This document shows positions 48,062 to 59,864 of a DNA stretch of 64,000 bases, in pieces. The notes beneath the pieces are model-generated. The model was not told the DNA's origin. It made no database searches and saw nothing but the letters and a program-made list of their open reading frames with translations. The translations under genes and the position numbers were made by a program. The DNA comes from Vanessa cardui. Lineage: Eukaryota > Arthropoda > Insecta > Lepidoptera > Nymphalidae. Numbering within the stretch: position 1 is the stretch's first letter; each line of letters starts with the position of its first letter. Where the stretch lies: the NCBI RefSeq assembly GCF_905220365.1, contig NC_061132.1, positions 4,030,001-4,094,000 on the forward strand, in the 5' to 3' direction.

Positions 48062-48641
48062 CACGGCACCGTCCTCGAAGTTGTTCAAAAATATGTCTAC
48101 CTCGGGCAGACTTTGCGATTAGATAGAAACAACCTTGAGGACGAGGTGAATAGAAGAATTCAGCTGGGTTGGGCAGCGTTTGGGAAGTTACGTCGGATCT
48201 TTACATCGTCAATCCCGCAGTGCTTTAAGAAGAAAGTCTTTAACCAGTGCGTCCTACCGGTCATGACATACGGAGCCGAAACGTGGACACTCATGACAAG
48301 GCTAGTTCACAAGTTTAAAGTCGCACAGCGTGCTATGGAAAGCGCTATGCTCGGCGTTTCTCTGAGGGATCGCATTAGAAATGAGGTGATCCGTCAAAGA
48401 ACCAAAGTCATCGACATAGCCCACCGGATTAGTAAGCTGAAGTGGCAGTGGGCTGGTCATATTTGTCGTAGAACCGACAACCGTTGGGGAAAATGTGTTC
48501 TAGAGTGGAGACCGCGTCTCGGCAAACGTAGGGCAGGAGCTGGATACGAGTAATCGGAGAAAGACCACAGTGGCGTGCGCTTGGAGAGGCCTATATCCAG
48601 CAGTGGACAAAAACGGGCTGATGATGATGATGATGATGATG
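48062..48641 (+). mobile_element. 5'-truncated RTE LINE insertion 5' of GR7
   Basis: Only the 3' end of the RTE family is present: a frame from 48113 reading NLEDEVNRRIQLGWAAFGKL and AHRISKLKWQWAGHICRRTD, then a (GAT)n tail. It is flanked by a target duplication, aaaaataattacaata at 48046-48061 and aaaaataattataata at 48642-48657 (15 of 16 match). The GR6 unit has the empty site. It lies about 45 bp upstream of the GR7 ATG. Confidence 0.9.
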
Positions 48642-49403
48642 AAAAATAATTATAATAAACTAAACCCTTTATCACTATGATTACCTGATTAAAATTTAAA
48701 TTACCTGATTGAAATTTCCAAATTTTATTTTTAATCTAGCTGAACCTGAAAGTTAACCCGACCGTAATTTATAAAACTCGACCTTTAGCTCACAAATCCA
48801 CAAATTTTACCTTCTCGAGTGGTGATTTAAACGCCTTCCATGCCAAATTTTATCAAAATCGGCTTTACGGTTTAAGCGCAAAGAGCTACCAGACAGAGTC
48901 ACCTTTGCATTTATACCATTAGTAGGTAACGATAAAAGGCAGGTTTTTGATCAGCGTATGACTCGTGTGTTCCGTTGCTTACTGATGTCTGTTATTTTGT
49001 CCTTACAAACTGACTCGCTTCCAAAAGGTGATAAGAATCGAAACGATTGTAGTAGAATTAATCTTTAGTTACAATATGTATACAAGTCATATTTAGGTTA
49101 TATTTCAACAAAAGGGTTCTGCACATTTAAAAAATTACAATTATTAATTTTGATATAGTAAGAATATGTAATTGTGCCAGGAGTACGGAATGCAACAGAG
49201 TTGGGTCTTGGCCCGTAAAGCACGAAATATTCTTATTCACGGAACAGTCACACCAAGCAACATTTGTAGGTTTCCTATAGATATTTCAAGAGTCCATTTA
49301 TAGATATGAGAAAACAATTATTTTTAAGTATAGTAATAACATGAGGTAACTGCTAATTTTTTAATTTCAAGTTTTTTTTACTTTTATGTATCACATATCA
49401 CAT

Positions 49404-49655
49404 GAGCCGAGATGGCCCAGCACCACCGTTTCATGTGCTTAATTTGTCTTTATAATTCATCTCGTGCTCAGCGGTGAGGAAACCTGCATGTGACAAATTT
49501 CATAACAATTCTGCCACATGTGCATTCCACCAACCCGCATTGGAACAGGGTGGTGGAATATTTTCCAAACCTTCTCCTCAAAGGGACAGGAGGCCTTTAG
49601 CCCAGCAGTGGGAATTTACAGGCTGTTGTTGTTGTTGTTGTTGTTGTATGTATGT
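49404..49655 (+). mobile_element. tRNA-headed SINE, plus orientation
   Basis: Head gccgagatggcccagcacc is shortened; the body is typical and the 3' end finishes with gctgttgttgttgttgttgt. It lies between the divergent genes GR7 and GR8. Confidence 0.75.
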
Positions 49656-50443
49656 CGAAGATGACCCCGAACCAAACAATCTCTCCGACATATAAATAAA
49701 TAAATAAATTATGGTCAACTGTCAAACTTGTACTAAGGTCTAATAGAGAAAAAACTTGTACTAAGGTCAACGTGGGGGACGTTGCATCTTAGACCAAATT
49801 AGTGCTTACAGTCAAGTTTGATTGTGATCAATCGAATACCTATTGACAATAAATAATATGGGTAGATCTACCATTTATATTTTTAGTAAATGTATGATTA
49901 CAAAGGCAGTTATATTATTGTAATTAAAAGTTATTTGAAATAGTTACTGCAATATAATACATACTACGTTAATAATACATTCAGATACCAATAATAATTT
50001 TAAAACATGTTACTCTGAATATTAATGCTTCTTGCCGTGGCACGATTAGATACATATTATAAAGAGGTTACTTTTTTGTTTGTATTTAACAGTCACACAA
50101 AACTACTACAGCGATTATTATGAAAGTTTGATGTAATTTTAGTTTTTAAGTTTAAATTAACACAGTACATACATATATCTACACTAACGTTTTAAATGCG
50201 AAAGTAAATCGATCTGTCGGTCTGTTGACATAAAAACAATGTCCATCTATATACATAGATATTCCATTAGTGATAAAATATTGAGTGTATGGAGTAATTA
50301 TATTTGCCTATGAGTGATGTCATTAGGTATAACGCTGACGATATTTACTTTAGATAATGATGTGCGTCTCGTTTGTTTTCTTACGTCTTTGAAAGTGAGA
50401 ACTACATTAGTTTGTTGCGCGAAAGCTGTCCAGTACTGCAGCA
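49656..50443. other. Shared 5' region of GR7 and GR8
   Basis: AT-rich, no exon. Presumed promoter of GR8; no specific element can be named. Confidence 0.4.
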
Positions 50444-53400
50444 ATGAACCACGGCGCAATGGGGTTGTTGCTGAAGATCTCGCGCCCGGTAGGCATCGCT
50501 CCCGTCAAGTATGCGCCGGAATTCCAAGTCTCGCGCCCTTTGGTAATATTTGGAAGAGTTTTTATGATAATTAACGGTATTGGCCTTTCTTTTAGAAAAA
50601 ATAATTGGTTCAGAGTAATCGAGTCCTTAATTTTATTAAGAATGTTTTTATTGTTTTTATTAGGATTTTTGAGTTTGACATGTATTGCCGAATTTTTTAT
50701 GAAGATTTATTCTAAAAGAGTAACAGATAACTTCGTTAAATCATGTGCGATAGCTGTACTAGCTGTACTGACTACAGTAGGAGTATTCACTGCTCCGACG
50801 AGGTTGACTAGTATGGATAATTACTTCAAAAGACTCGAACAGGTAATTTCATATAATAATACTAGCAGAGGCAGCCTCGCTGTGATTACGCTTTACGTCA
50901 AACCATATGGACTATGAATATTTAGCCAAAAACCTTCTCTGAAGTATGCTCAATAGAATGCTACTAATGCCATGTCAAAAAATTTCAAGTGCTTTGCAGG
51001 ATATGCAAATAATGAATTTGTTTATTTACATCACACTAGAAAATCTAAAATAATAATAATAATCTGTGTTTGTTAACTATTTCTCTCGAAATGCTCTATT
51101 TATTTTAAAAAAAAACCCTATCAAAATCCGTAGTACAGTTTTAAAGATTTAAGCGTACATAGGGACATATGGACAGAGAAAGCTTCTTTCAAGACTTGTA
51201 GTTCTATCGCGAATGATAGTGAGGAACTGATTCAAGACCCTCTTATTATAGTCACCTCTAGGGTCACCGTCCTGCTGTTTATATGGTAAACCTCTACATA
51301 CAAATAAGAAGTCACTGAAAAGTTAAATAAATTACGCATGTAGTAAAAAGTCAAGGATCAGCATTGAACGGCTGCGGCGTGTTGGCTGTCACGTGCGTTG
51401 TGTGGCTGCACTTACCTTGCCCTGAACCATTCCCGTTTTGTCTTAATGGGAACCTTGGGGATGTCTTAGCCCAACAATATATAAAAATTAAAAGCGTTAG
51501 ACAAATTGATTTCCAGAGTCGAGCGACATTTATAAAAGTATTTTATATTATTTGCAGATCGATGCAAAGTTACAAAATATTTTGAAGAAGAAAATATTAA
51601 TAAAATCGAATTACAAAATTTTTATTTTAATACATGGATATTTTTTCTTACGATTGATAGATGCCTTGAGCGGCTTGTCGCAATCACGGATGACCCTCAG
51701 CACAGGTATTGATCTGCAATGTTTATATAATGTATAAAACAGAAAAATAATCCTTTTAATTAAAAAAAAATTATGTACTTTATTTAAACACATAACCTTC
51801 ACACTTATTTTTTTTTAAATAATAATATATAACTTCATTCTAGCAATAATAACGAAGGAAACGATATACATGTTTCTGAATATTTATATTCTGATATTGC
51901 TGCAACTGCAGATAAGTTTTTTGGCGCAACGAGTGAATATTACTCTGGTCGCAATAAATGATAGTTTGAAGACTCTGCTTTTTGACGACGCCAGGACCGG
52001 CGGCGATGAAAGGAATCACGTAGCAAAAAGAAAACATAGTAACAGTACTATTTGCTTAGTTTTCTTTTAATAATTTAACTGTTTGTTTTGATTAATAACA
52101 AGTCTCATTTGTAATTCTCGAAATTGCAACTAATTGCATAGGAAAGGAACACAATACAGTAGATATGAAAATTAGAGATAAAACGGATAGCAGTTTGGCC
52201 GTATACCGGATATTCGGCAGACTATATGGCCAGATAGCCGGATATCTGACCGCCGGATATCTAGCTATCCGCTAAAAACGAAACTGAAATTATTTAAGAT
52301 AAGCGATACTATGACTAACTAAATATAGCAAATTGTTACTCAGAAATATGTTTCTTTTAGCCAGATTTTTGTATTTAATTCTGGTTATATCCGGCCGCCA
52401 AAATACTATCCGTTTCATCTCTAATGAAAATATTACCAATTCTACTAAAATTTAATGCATCAAAATTTTGAAACAATAAATCAAAAATGTAATACAATTC
52501 TGTAGTTATGCTCTTTATTCAGAACAAGAATGTACAGATGGGTGTATTTGTAAGATACAGTACTTCACAGCGTTTTATAATATTCTATAAATTCCGTCGT
52601 TATAGGTTTCGGATTAGATTTATAGGACATCTTGTAAACTGTCTTATTTTTCTTAAAATAGGCAAAGAAGAAAGTAAGCCACATACAATTCGCGAATTAG
52701 CAACATCTTATGTATTTATATGCGAAGTAGTTACACAGACCACAAGAGCTGATGGCGTTATCATGATGCTGGTAATCCTATTCATAGCAATTCATTTAGA
52801 AATACAACTTTATCAGATTATTACTACGCTAATTTCAAGTAAGCATACAACTACACTTATTTTATCTATCGTTTATGTGTTTTCCAAAACATATGCTCTG
52901 CATATTCATAACAGTAAACCCACCGAGACTGCATTACTTTGGATATCACGTTTCTCATTATTACTCTTCGTATTGGTTTCTTCTTTGCTTCCGTCGTCGT
53001 GGTTTCTCGTGTTTTTTTTATAATTCTTGATTTTTAACTTTAAATTATCTGAATAATATGACAGTGGCTTCAGTAACGCGTACAGCTTACGTTGCAATCC
53101 CATAGATTGCTCTCGGCGCTTACACTCTTGTTTTTCTTCTTAATTCCGAATATTCATTCGTTTTTTTTTTGTTAGTGTGGTTTTATTCCACTATCAAATA
53201 TCTAGCCAATCATACCTTTTCCTTTTGACTTCTTTTAGAAAAATTGCTTATTAAATTTATGTTAAAAATCTCAGTACGATAATATGTACTAAGTATCTTA
53301 AGAATAATATTTAATAAAAACACACGTTTAATTACAGCCTCCACAGAAAAACTTTTTTTAAATTATACTACTGTTGTATTTAGTCTTTGGTGTATCTGTT

Positions 53401-54770
53401 GTATATCTTTTGTCATATACTATGTTGAACAATTTCATCGGACACATTATGAGGTAAGTAAATGTTTGTTTTAATAAATGATATTTTCAAATAATGAAAT
53501 CTTAGTTAATATTATGATAAAAAAGCGTGGAGTTAATACCTGTTGAATACCTGTTGACTTCCAAGCAGGATACATTAATTGAAATAATTGTATTTAATTA
53601 ACATGACGCTGTATTTTTTAAATGTTAAAAAAGAGTAACTACTGAGTTTCTTGCCGGTTCTTCTCGGTAGAATCTACTTTCCGAACCGGTGGTAGCTTCA
53701 CTTAATTGTAAAATGACGATTCAAAAGTGCTTATAAAAGCCTACTTGAATAAAGTTTATTTTGATTTTGATTTTTTTTTTATTAATATACATTAATACAA
53801 TATACATTATGTCTAATCTACACCGAATTATTTACTATTGTACAAATTCGTTTTATCACGAGATAAAAACTTTGCGGAGAAAAACATATAATAAAATATC
53901 ATTCATAGGACGTGGATGATGATATTCTCAAACAAGCATATATCGCTTATCTGTATGTCGGTGTGGTGAAATAAAATACGATTCTTTTTCACAAGTGGAG
54001 TACAGACCTTAGATAAGCTGTGAGTTGTGACATGTTGACAGATGCAACTAACTGACAACTTGATCATCCGAGGAAAATCAATGGAAAACGAAAGAGAAGT
54101 GGAACATGAGCTGGAGCTGTTCTCCCGGATCCTAATACTGAGCAACGCGAGCTACTCGCCACTCAGCATGTTCACTATTGACAGACCGCTTATGGTGAAG
54201 GTAAATTCAACATCAAATACAACAATCAATTCATTTATAAATTACATCACACTTTAAATCTTACCAACGCGTATGGCTCTAGTTTATGACGGGTGTTATT
54301 TTTTTACAATATCTTATAAATGTATGAAAACAGTGTCGGGTTTGTATAAAATAAATAAAATTATTATCCGTATTTTTGGAAATCAGTCACCGCTTTCAAA
54401 ATGAAAAAGGGAAATCGGAGAACAGTTCATAAATTTCGAAGTCAAAATTCTGGTAACTCTGTGTCTGTTTAGTCTATATTTATGTTTTAAATATTATTAT
54501 ATTATTGTTGTATAGTATCACCGCAAGCGAGAAAGAAGAGACAGAAAATTTACGTAATACCCTTACCCCGCCTTTACATACATAGAGATTTTTCAAAAAA
54601 CTTATGACTTTTGAGAATAGCCAGATGGTTTCTATAATAATGTTGTTGTCATTTTTTTCTTTTTTCAGTTGTTTGGTGGTTTGATAACATACTTGGTTAT
54701 AATTTTGCAGTATGGAGACCAAAACGAAAATTCATCTCAACTTTACAATAACGCGACGGGTCAAATGTGA
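50444..54770 (+). CDS. GR8: class B gustatory receptor, intact, intron 1 absent
   Basis: Exons 50444-50842, 51558-51705, 51844-52038, 52662-52838, 53338-53453, 54042-54200 and 54669-54770, joining in frame for 431 residues with consensus splice sites. The N-terminus LLLKISRPVGIAPVKY is the class B motif. Exon 1 (399 nt) covers what is two exons in GR2, GR3, GR6, GR7 and GR10, so intron 1 is missing; the six remaining intron phases (0,1,1,1,0,0) match. Membrane segments are visible in LLRMFLLFLLGFLSLTCIAE, YIFLRLIDA-like text and FSLWCICCISFVIYYVEQF. Exon 6 ends SPLSMFTIDRPLMVK and exon 7 starts LFGGLITYLVIILQYG, the TYxxxxxQY signature, followed by a polar tail longer than in GR7. Sequence is well diverged from GR6/7/10. 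Likely a functional taste receptor; ligand unknown. Confidence 0.9.
51075..51250. repeat. Helitron-like relic in GR8 intron 1
   Basis: Has aaaatccgtagtacagtttt and gacatatggacagagaaagc, the body text of the 1451-1699 Helitron family, but ends are decayed. Confidence 0.45.
53525..53775. repeat. Family 'E' repeat, inverted, in GR8 intron 5
   Basis: Inverse of 14767-15035, ending aataaagtttattttgattt with a T-rich tail. Confidence 0.65.
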
Positions 54771-55009
54771 AGCTTTAATAAAATGTTGTATTTTGAGTTT
54801 AAACTTTTTAGAATACAGAAAATTTAAACAAATAATTATAAAACGATGTGCACAATTTACTTTTTTCGTTTTATGTTTAGATTCCACGAGTGTGTGCGTT
54901 GCGGCGTACTTCGAGATAATCTACCATTTTCATCTATATTATTTACATTGGAGAAAGCTTGACTTACAGCTATACTGATGTGTTCTGGTTTCGTAAATGA
55001 GAAAGTTTA

Positions 55010-55140
55010 ACTAGAAACAAGGCACAAGGGAAGTAACATCTGAGTTCGAAATTTCGGTGGTGGCCAGGCATTGTAAGAAATGGTTAATATTACACACAGC
55101 GACAGACCATCAGATGATCGATTGACCCGTCCACCAAAAT
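55010..55140 (+). repeat. Partial family 'C' repeat between GR8 and GR9
   Basis: Decayed copy: caaggcacaagggaagtaac, gtaagaaatggttaatatta and agaccatcagatgatcga match the family only in part. Confidence 0.4.
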
Positions 55141-55440
55141 AATATAATAATGAAAAAAACAAAAAGTGTTTCTTTGATTAGATAAATAAACAGTAAAACA
55201 AGATATTTGATTAATTAACCCTTATTTACTCGAAACTGACAAGACATTACCGTTAATACAATTGTATTCACTACACAGAATAACTCTTTGTACTGTTTTG
55301 TCAAGAGTTTGATTAATACTGAATTATTAATGATTGTAACAATGTTTATAAAAGCATTCACTTGATTATAGCCTTATGTGTTGCGCCTGACACATTTAGT
55401 ATCGAAAGTGTACTCAGACTGGAGGATTTTCAATTTCAGA

Positions 55441-57403
55441 ATGCTTGGTCGGAAATGTAATAAAATTAATAAGATCGATCATAATGTAATAACGTTCATT
55501 ATGACGACTCGTCTAATTTTAGGATGTTACTCAAAACTTCACAACAGCTTAGCATTCGCTGTTGTTGCTAAGGTTTATTGTGTAGTGTTTTCAATAGTTA
55601 TGATGTACTTCAGTATCATTGAATTAATGTTAGCGAAACAATATGGTGCGTTCATTATAATTATCCTCAAGATAGTGAGTCTGATTTTATCGCTTGTCGT
55701 GTCCGTGGTGAGTGACGGAGAAAATTTCTTCAATTACTTGGAAGAATCGGACAAGGTCGATCCGTCGGGACTCGTTAAGATAGAAAGATCTAAAGTACGA
55801 TTCTGTGTTTCTATATTCATCGGTGTTTTTTTGTTAAATTCATATCGAATTATGATAACATGGTCTCATCCTTTCAATCACTTTGGAATAATACTATATG
55901 TAACAAACACGCTTATGTTGCTGTCATTACATTTAAACCACATGACCAGAATGCTGATGTTCGAAATATTCTGGGTTCGCTTGAAATCTCTTAGAATAGC
56001 AATGAGTAACTTTGCTAGCACTTCAAATCCTGAAAGCGAAACACAAGTCGAATTGTCAAGCTTGAAATTAGTTGAATATTTGCTAATTTATAGCAGATTA
56101 CTGCAAAGTATCAAGAATATTGGCAACGCGCCGAAGTTGATGGTAAGTATATGAAAACAAGTTTGAATCGAAATTCAAAGAATTTCCAAATAACTAATGA
56201 CGTGTCACTAACGCTATTCCAGATGGTGATGGCCTTACCGACTTGTTTCATTGCTCTGCTTAGTACTGTTGACGTTGTAAGTCGGAACATAAAATCTGAA
56301 GTGAGTGCTAACGATTTATTATTTATGGCAAGAGTTTGTAGCAATATGACATTTTGTTGTTTAAATGCAATAATATAAAAATGTAGCGTACAAAAGTGAA
56401 ATTGATTTATAAACCCATGAATTTAAATGACTGTAAAATATGTACAACCAAAAAATATTTTGAAACTTTGAATTTATCTTAATATAAATAAATCACCAAA
56501 TCATACGTATTAAAGCAAACGACGTTCTCAGATGAGCTGACGAATCCAAATTGTCACAATGAACACTTTTAACAATTACAAGTCAAGCCCGTAACGACCT
56601 TAATAAAAAGTAATGGCGGCTTAATTCGATTTCGCGCACCTTTTTTTTCCTAGGCAGTTTTATGGATAAATAAACCCACTAAATATATACATATTATTAA
56701 TATATGAATTCAATTCAATTGAATATTTACATAAACAATTTTATAGTTTACCATTTAACAAATGATTTTAAAATTAAAATATCTGTGGAAGTTTTTTTCT
56801 TTACAGTTCACTTGTCCGTTTACTATTGAAGTATTTCTCAATATCGTTCTGCCGTGTGTTCCGGCTGTTTTTGGAGAATTGGGGAGCGCTGAAGCGGACA
56901 AGATTAAATCTAACATGATCAAACGATACAGAGTTTGTAATAGTAAGACCAATGCTTTCATATTGAGTTAGTCACCATCCATCCATCCTCTCTAAGAGTA
57001 GTAGCGCAGTCTAGCTAGTGTTTTTAAAATGTGACGAATTTTTATTTTCTTAATTTTAAAACATGTAGGTTATAGATAATTCGACGTATTCCCTGATGAT
57101 TCCCTAGACGTAATGTAAATCCTACGAGATGTCGTTTTTTTGCCTTTAGATACACTTCGAACCGTAGCACAACAATACTACACATTACTGTTTGGCGGTA
57201 GCATATTGTCATATAAACCATTATTTCCAGATGACGCGCTGCGCAAAAAAATTTTGGACGGAATCAAATTCCTCGAAATCTGTCCGATGAACTTCACCGT
57301 CTGGCGCATCTTCGCCGTCAACTTGTCGCTGGTGCTGTCTCTCATCGGCGTGTACACCACGTACACCATTGTGTTGTTGCAATTTCATCATTTAAAAACT
57401 TAA
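55441..57403 (+). CDS. GR9: class A gustatory receptor, intact
   Basis: Exons 55441-56142, 56223-56300, 56807-56942 and 57231-57403 join in frame (phases 0,0,1) for 362 residues. The ATG at 55441 places 20 residues before MTTRLILG, the same spacing as MDIQ to MYTR in GR4, so I prefer it; the ATG at 55501 would give 342 residues and matches the GR1 start. Exon 1 has LNHMTRMLMFEIFWVRLKSL. Exon 2 is a single hydrophobic segment (MVMALPTCFIALLSTVDVV). Exon 3 has AVFGELGSAEADKIKS. Exon 4 has FTVWRIFAVNLSLVLSLIGV and ends TYTIVLLQFHHLKT, an exact TYxxxxxQF signature. No lesion seen. It follows GR8 on the same strand and is tail to tail with GR10. It is the reference for judging GR1, GR4 and GR5. 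Ligand unknown. Confidence 0.92.
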
Positions 57404-58488
57404 ACGAAAAGCAGAGCACGCGTTCTCAGCTTAAGAAAATATCAGACACGAATTTGTTAAGGGCTTGTTGGGTGTATTAGACGATGTACTTAAGAGTGTA
57501 CGATCTATTTTAATCAAAACGTCATTACTTGTCCCATGAGACCATGCAAAAGGGATCCAAATAAAAACAATGACCCTAACTTGCGTTTTTTATTTACTCG
57601 TTCTAATATAGACTATTATTGTAGTTTCATGATAATTAAACATGATTAAACTTCCTACAATATTATTGACATTTTCACAAGATATTAATGAGAAAATTAA
57701 ACGCAGAGTCACGCCTTTAGTTGGATGTATGGACTGGTTAGTATTTGGACCGTTACAGACGGAAATATGAATGGTACAGGTGATTGTGTAGGTGATAAAT
57801 TAAATTTATTTCAAGATAGCTTGAAAAAAACTACATGTTCTTTGTTCCATAGTAGTTTGAATACTTTAAGAGGCTTTTCGAAGAGCTATCTTAATTCGTG
57901 TTAATTGGATTTTAATTTGACTTGTAAAAATATAGTCTTGTTTATATTTAAAATCTTATCTTATTTCTGAGTTATTTTCAATACTCGACGAAAAGCTAAA
58001 TGTACCTAAAGGAAGGTTACATACAAATATTTTTACTTTAAATTTTGCAGTATTATTTTTGCATGTTTTTATATTAGACTATTAATATTCACAATTTTTA
58101 TTTCATACAAGATTATAATCAAGTTGTATTGATTTCATTTAATCAAAACAACAGTAATTAAAATTATAGTATATTATTATACTTATGGCTGTTTAATGTA
58201 AGATGAGGGTAGTTTCATAAAAGATTAGTTGCCGGCTTCCTTGTTGCTCCATCTTGATGTTATGTGCATTAACATCGTTAGTCGTTGCTTCTAATAAATT
58301 CGAAGTTCAATGCATACAAGACTGATTATAAAAGACTCCTTAAATAAGGTTTACTTTGCTCTGTCACTTTTTATATTCACAAAAGTCTAAGAATCAAACT
58401 GCTAAGTTGTACTTTAAGCCACTTTTTTTTTAGTTAGTGAGGTTATTAAGTGTTTCAAAATTTAAATAAAATGCAAAGTTCTCTTCTT
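57404..58488. other. 3' flank of GR9 merging into the GR10 duplication unit
   Basis: From about 57625 the sequence matches the 3' side of the GR7 unit from 43430, and from 58270 also the GR6 unit at 37380. No exon. Confidence 0.5.
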
Positions 58489-59756
58489 AATAATAATAAA
58501 TACTCTTTATTGTACACCAATAATAAAAAACAAGGTAAATGGGTAACATTTTGAGTAGATGTACAAAGGCGGTCTTATCGCTACGGTAGCAATTTCTTCT
58601 AGACAACCTTTGGGCATAGGACTGAAAAAAAAATGGAAGCGGTTTGGAGGCGTACAAAAGTTATAAATTAATTGACTAAATATATATTTCATACGAATCA
58701 ATACATATCAATATGGAAAAAATGTATAAATATATAATAATAGATATAAATGAAATATATACATACATACATATGCACATACATACACATACATACATAT
58801 ACACATACATATTAACAAAAGTGTAAAATAAGTTATGACGTATTAAGCGACAAGTAATGTTCTTTTAGGTATTTTTTGAAACCAGTGTGGGATTGCGCTT
58901 TTCTAATGCGAATAGGAAGGGAGTACCAAAAGGCGTACCGCTTTTACTGTGAAGGAATTGGAATAGAAGGAAGATGAGTGAGAGGGGGTTTTTAAGGTAA
59001 GGGTATTGTTGGATCGGAGGGAACGTTCGTGGGTATCACAAAGGAACTCAAAGCGCTCTTTAAGGTAAAACGGTGGGTCAGGATGAAAAAGTACACAGTA
59101 AAGTAAGGAAAGGATATGCGTATTCCTGCGAAAGCGAATTGGAAGCCACTTGAGCTTTTTACGAAGTTCGGAGATGTGGTCATATTTGCGAAGACCAAAT
59201 ATGAACCGAATGCAAAGATTTTGAAGGCGCTCAAGTTAATTTAATTGCTCCTCTTTAAGATCGAGAAAGTATCAGCATAGTCAAGAATGGGTAATAGGAG
59301 AGTTTGTGCCAATGCAATTTTAGTAGGCAATGGAAGAAAATACTGCAGCCGGCGAAGAGAGCCCATGGCTGCAAATATTTTCCTACTAAGCTCGCCTACC
59401 TGCGGCGACCAAGAGAGATAGCGGTCAAAGACGACGCCAAGGTTTTTTACATTATCGCTAAAATTAATAGTCGTGTTGTTAAATCTAACTGGTGGAACAA
59501 GTGACCAATCTATACGACAGACCATTTTGGGACTTCCAATTATTATGACTTGACTTTTTGATGGGTTGATATTTAAACCAAAGGAGATACTCCATTTGTA
59601 AATGCCTTGCAAGTCATTGTTTAAGTTTGTTATGGCCGTTGGTAAGTCAGTTAGTTTTGTGTGGGAGTAAATTTGGAGATCGTCTGCATACAAGTGGTAG
59701 AGAGAAGAGATATGTTGACTTATCGAATTGATAAAAATAGAAAACAGAAGGGGAGA
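58489..59756 (-). mobile_element. 5'-truncated LINE inserted in the 3' flank of GR10
   Basis: The minus strand reads MYADDLQIYSHTKLTDLPTA (RT YADD box), LGVVFDRYLSWSPQVGELSR and LQYFLPLPTKIALAQTLLLP. After a frame break it continues through IRFIFGLRK and YCVLFHPDPPFYL to an AATAATAATAA-type tail. Flanks ctcttctt (58481-58488) and ctcttttt (59757-59764) look like a target duplication, and the GR6 unit has the uninterrupted ctcttcttcgtcatgattca. A related copy is at 35680-36510. Confidence 0.85.
58756..58806. repeat. (CATA)n-like microsatellite
   Basis: Imperfect run of acat/catacata units within the 3' part of the LINE. Confidence 0.9.
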
Positions 59757-59864
59757 CTCTTTTTCATCATGATTCAGTGTTACCAGAATCTAGGTTTTTA
59801 AGAGTTTGTTTATTTTCATCAAAATCTAATTGGAATCAATAGACAATTTTTTTTCCGTATTTAT

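Larger units (their letters stand above)
44400..49343. repeat. Segmental duplication unit 2 (contains GR7)
   Basis: Direct duplicate of 37380-41632. Similarity to the GR10 unit extends further 3', to about 43430 here and 57625 there (gataattaaacatga, ttaaatacaaatattttct-like text). It differs from unit 1 by an RTE LINE insertion at 48062-48641. Confidence 0.85.

Noticed and set aside
48615..48641. CRISPR-like or other short-unit array in the GAT runs.
   Set aside because: They are microsatellite tails of RTE elements; there are no spacers.
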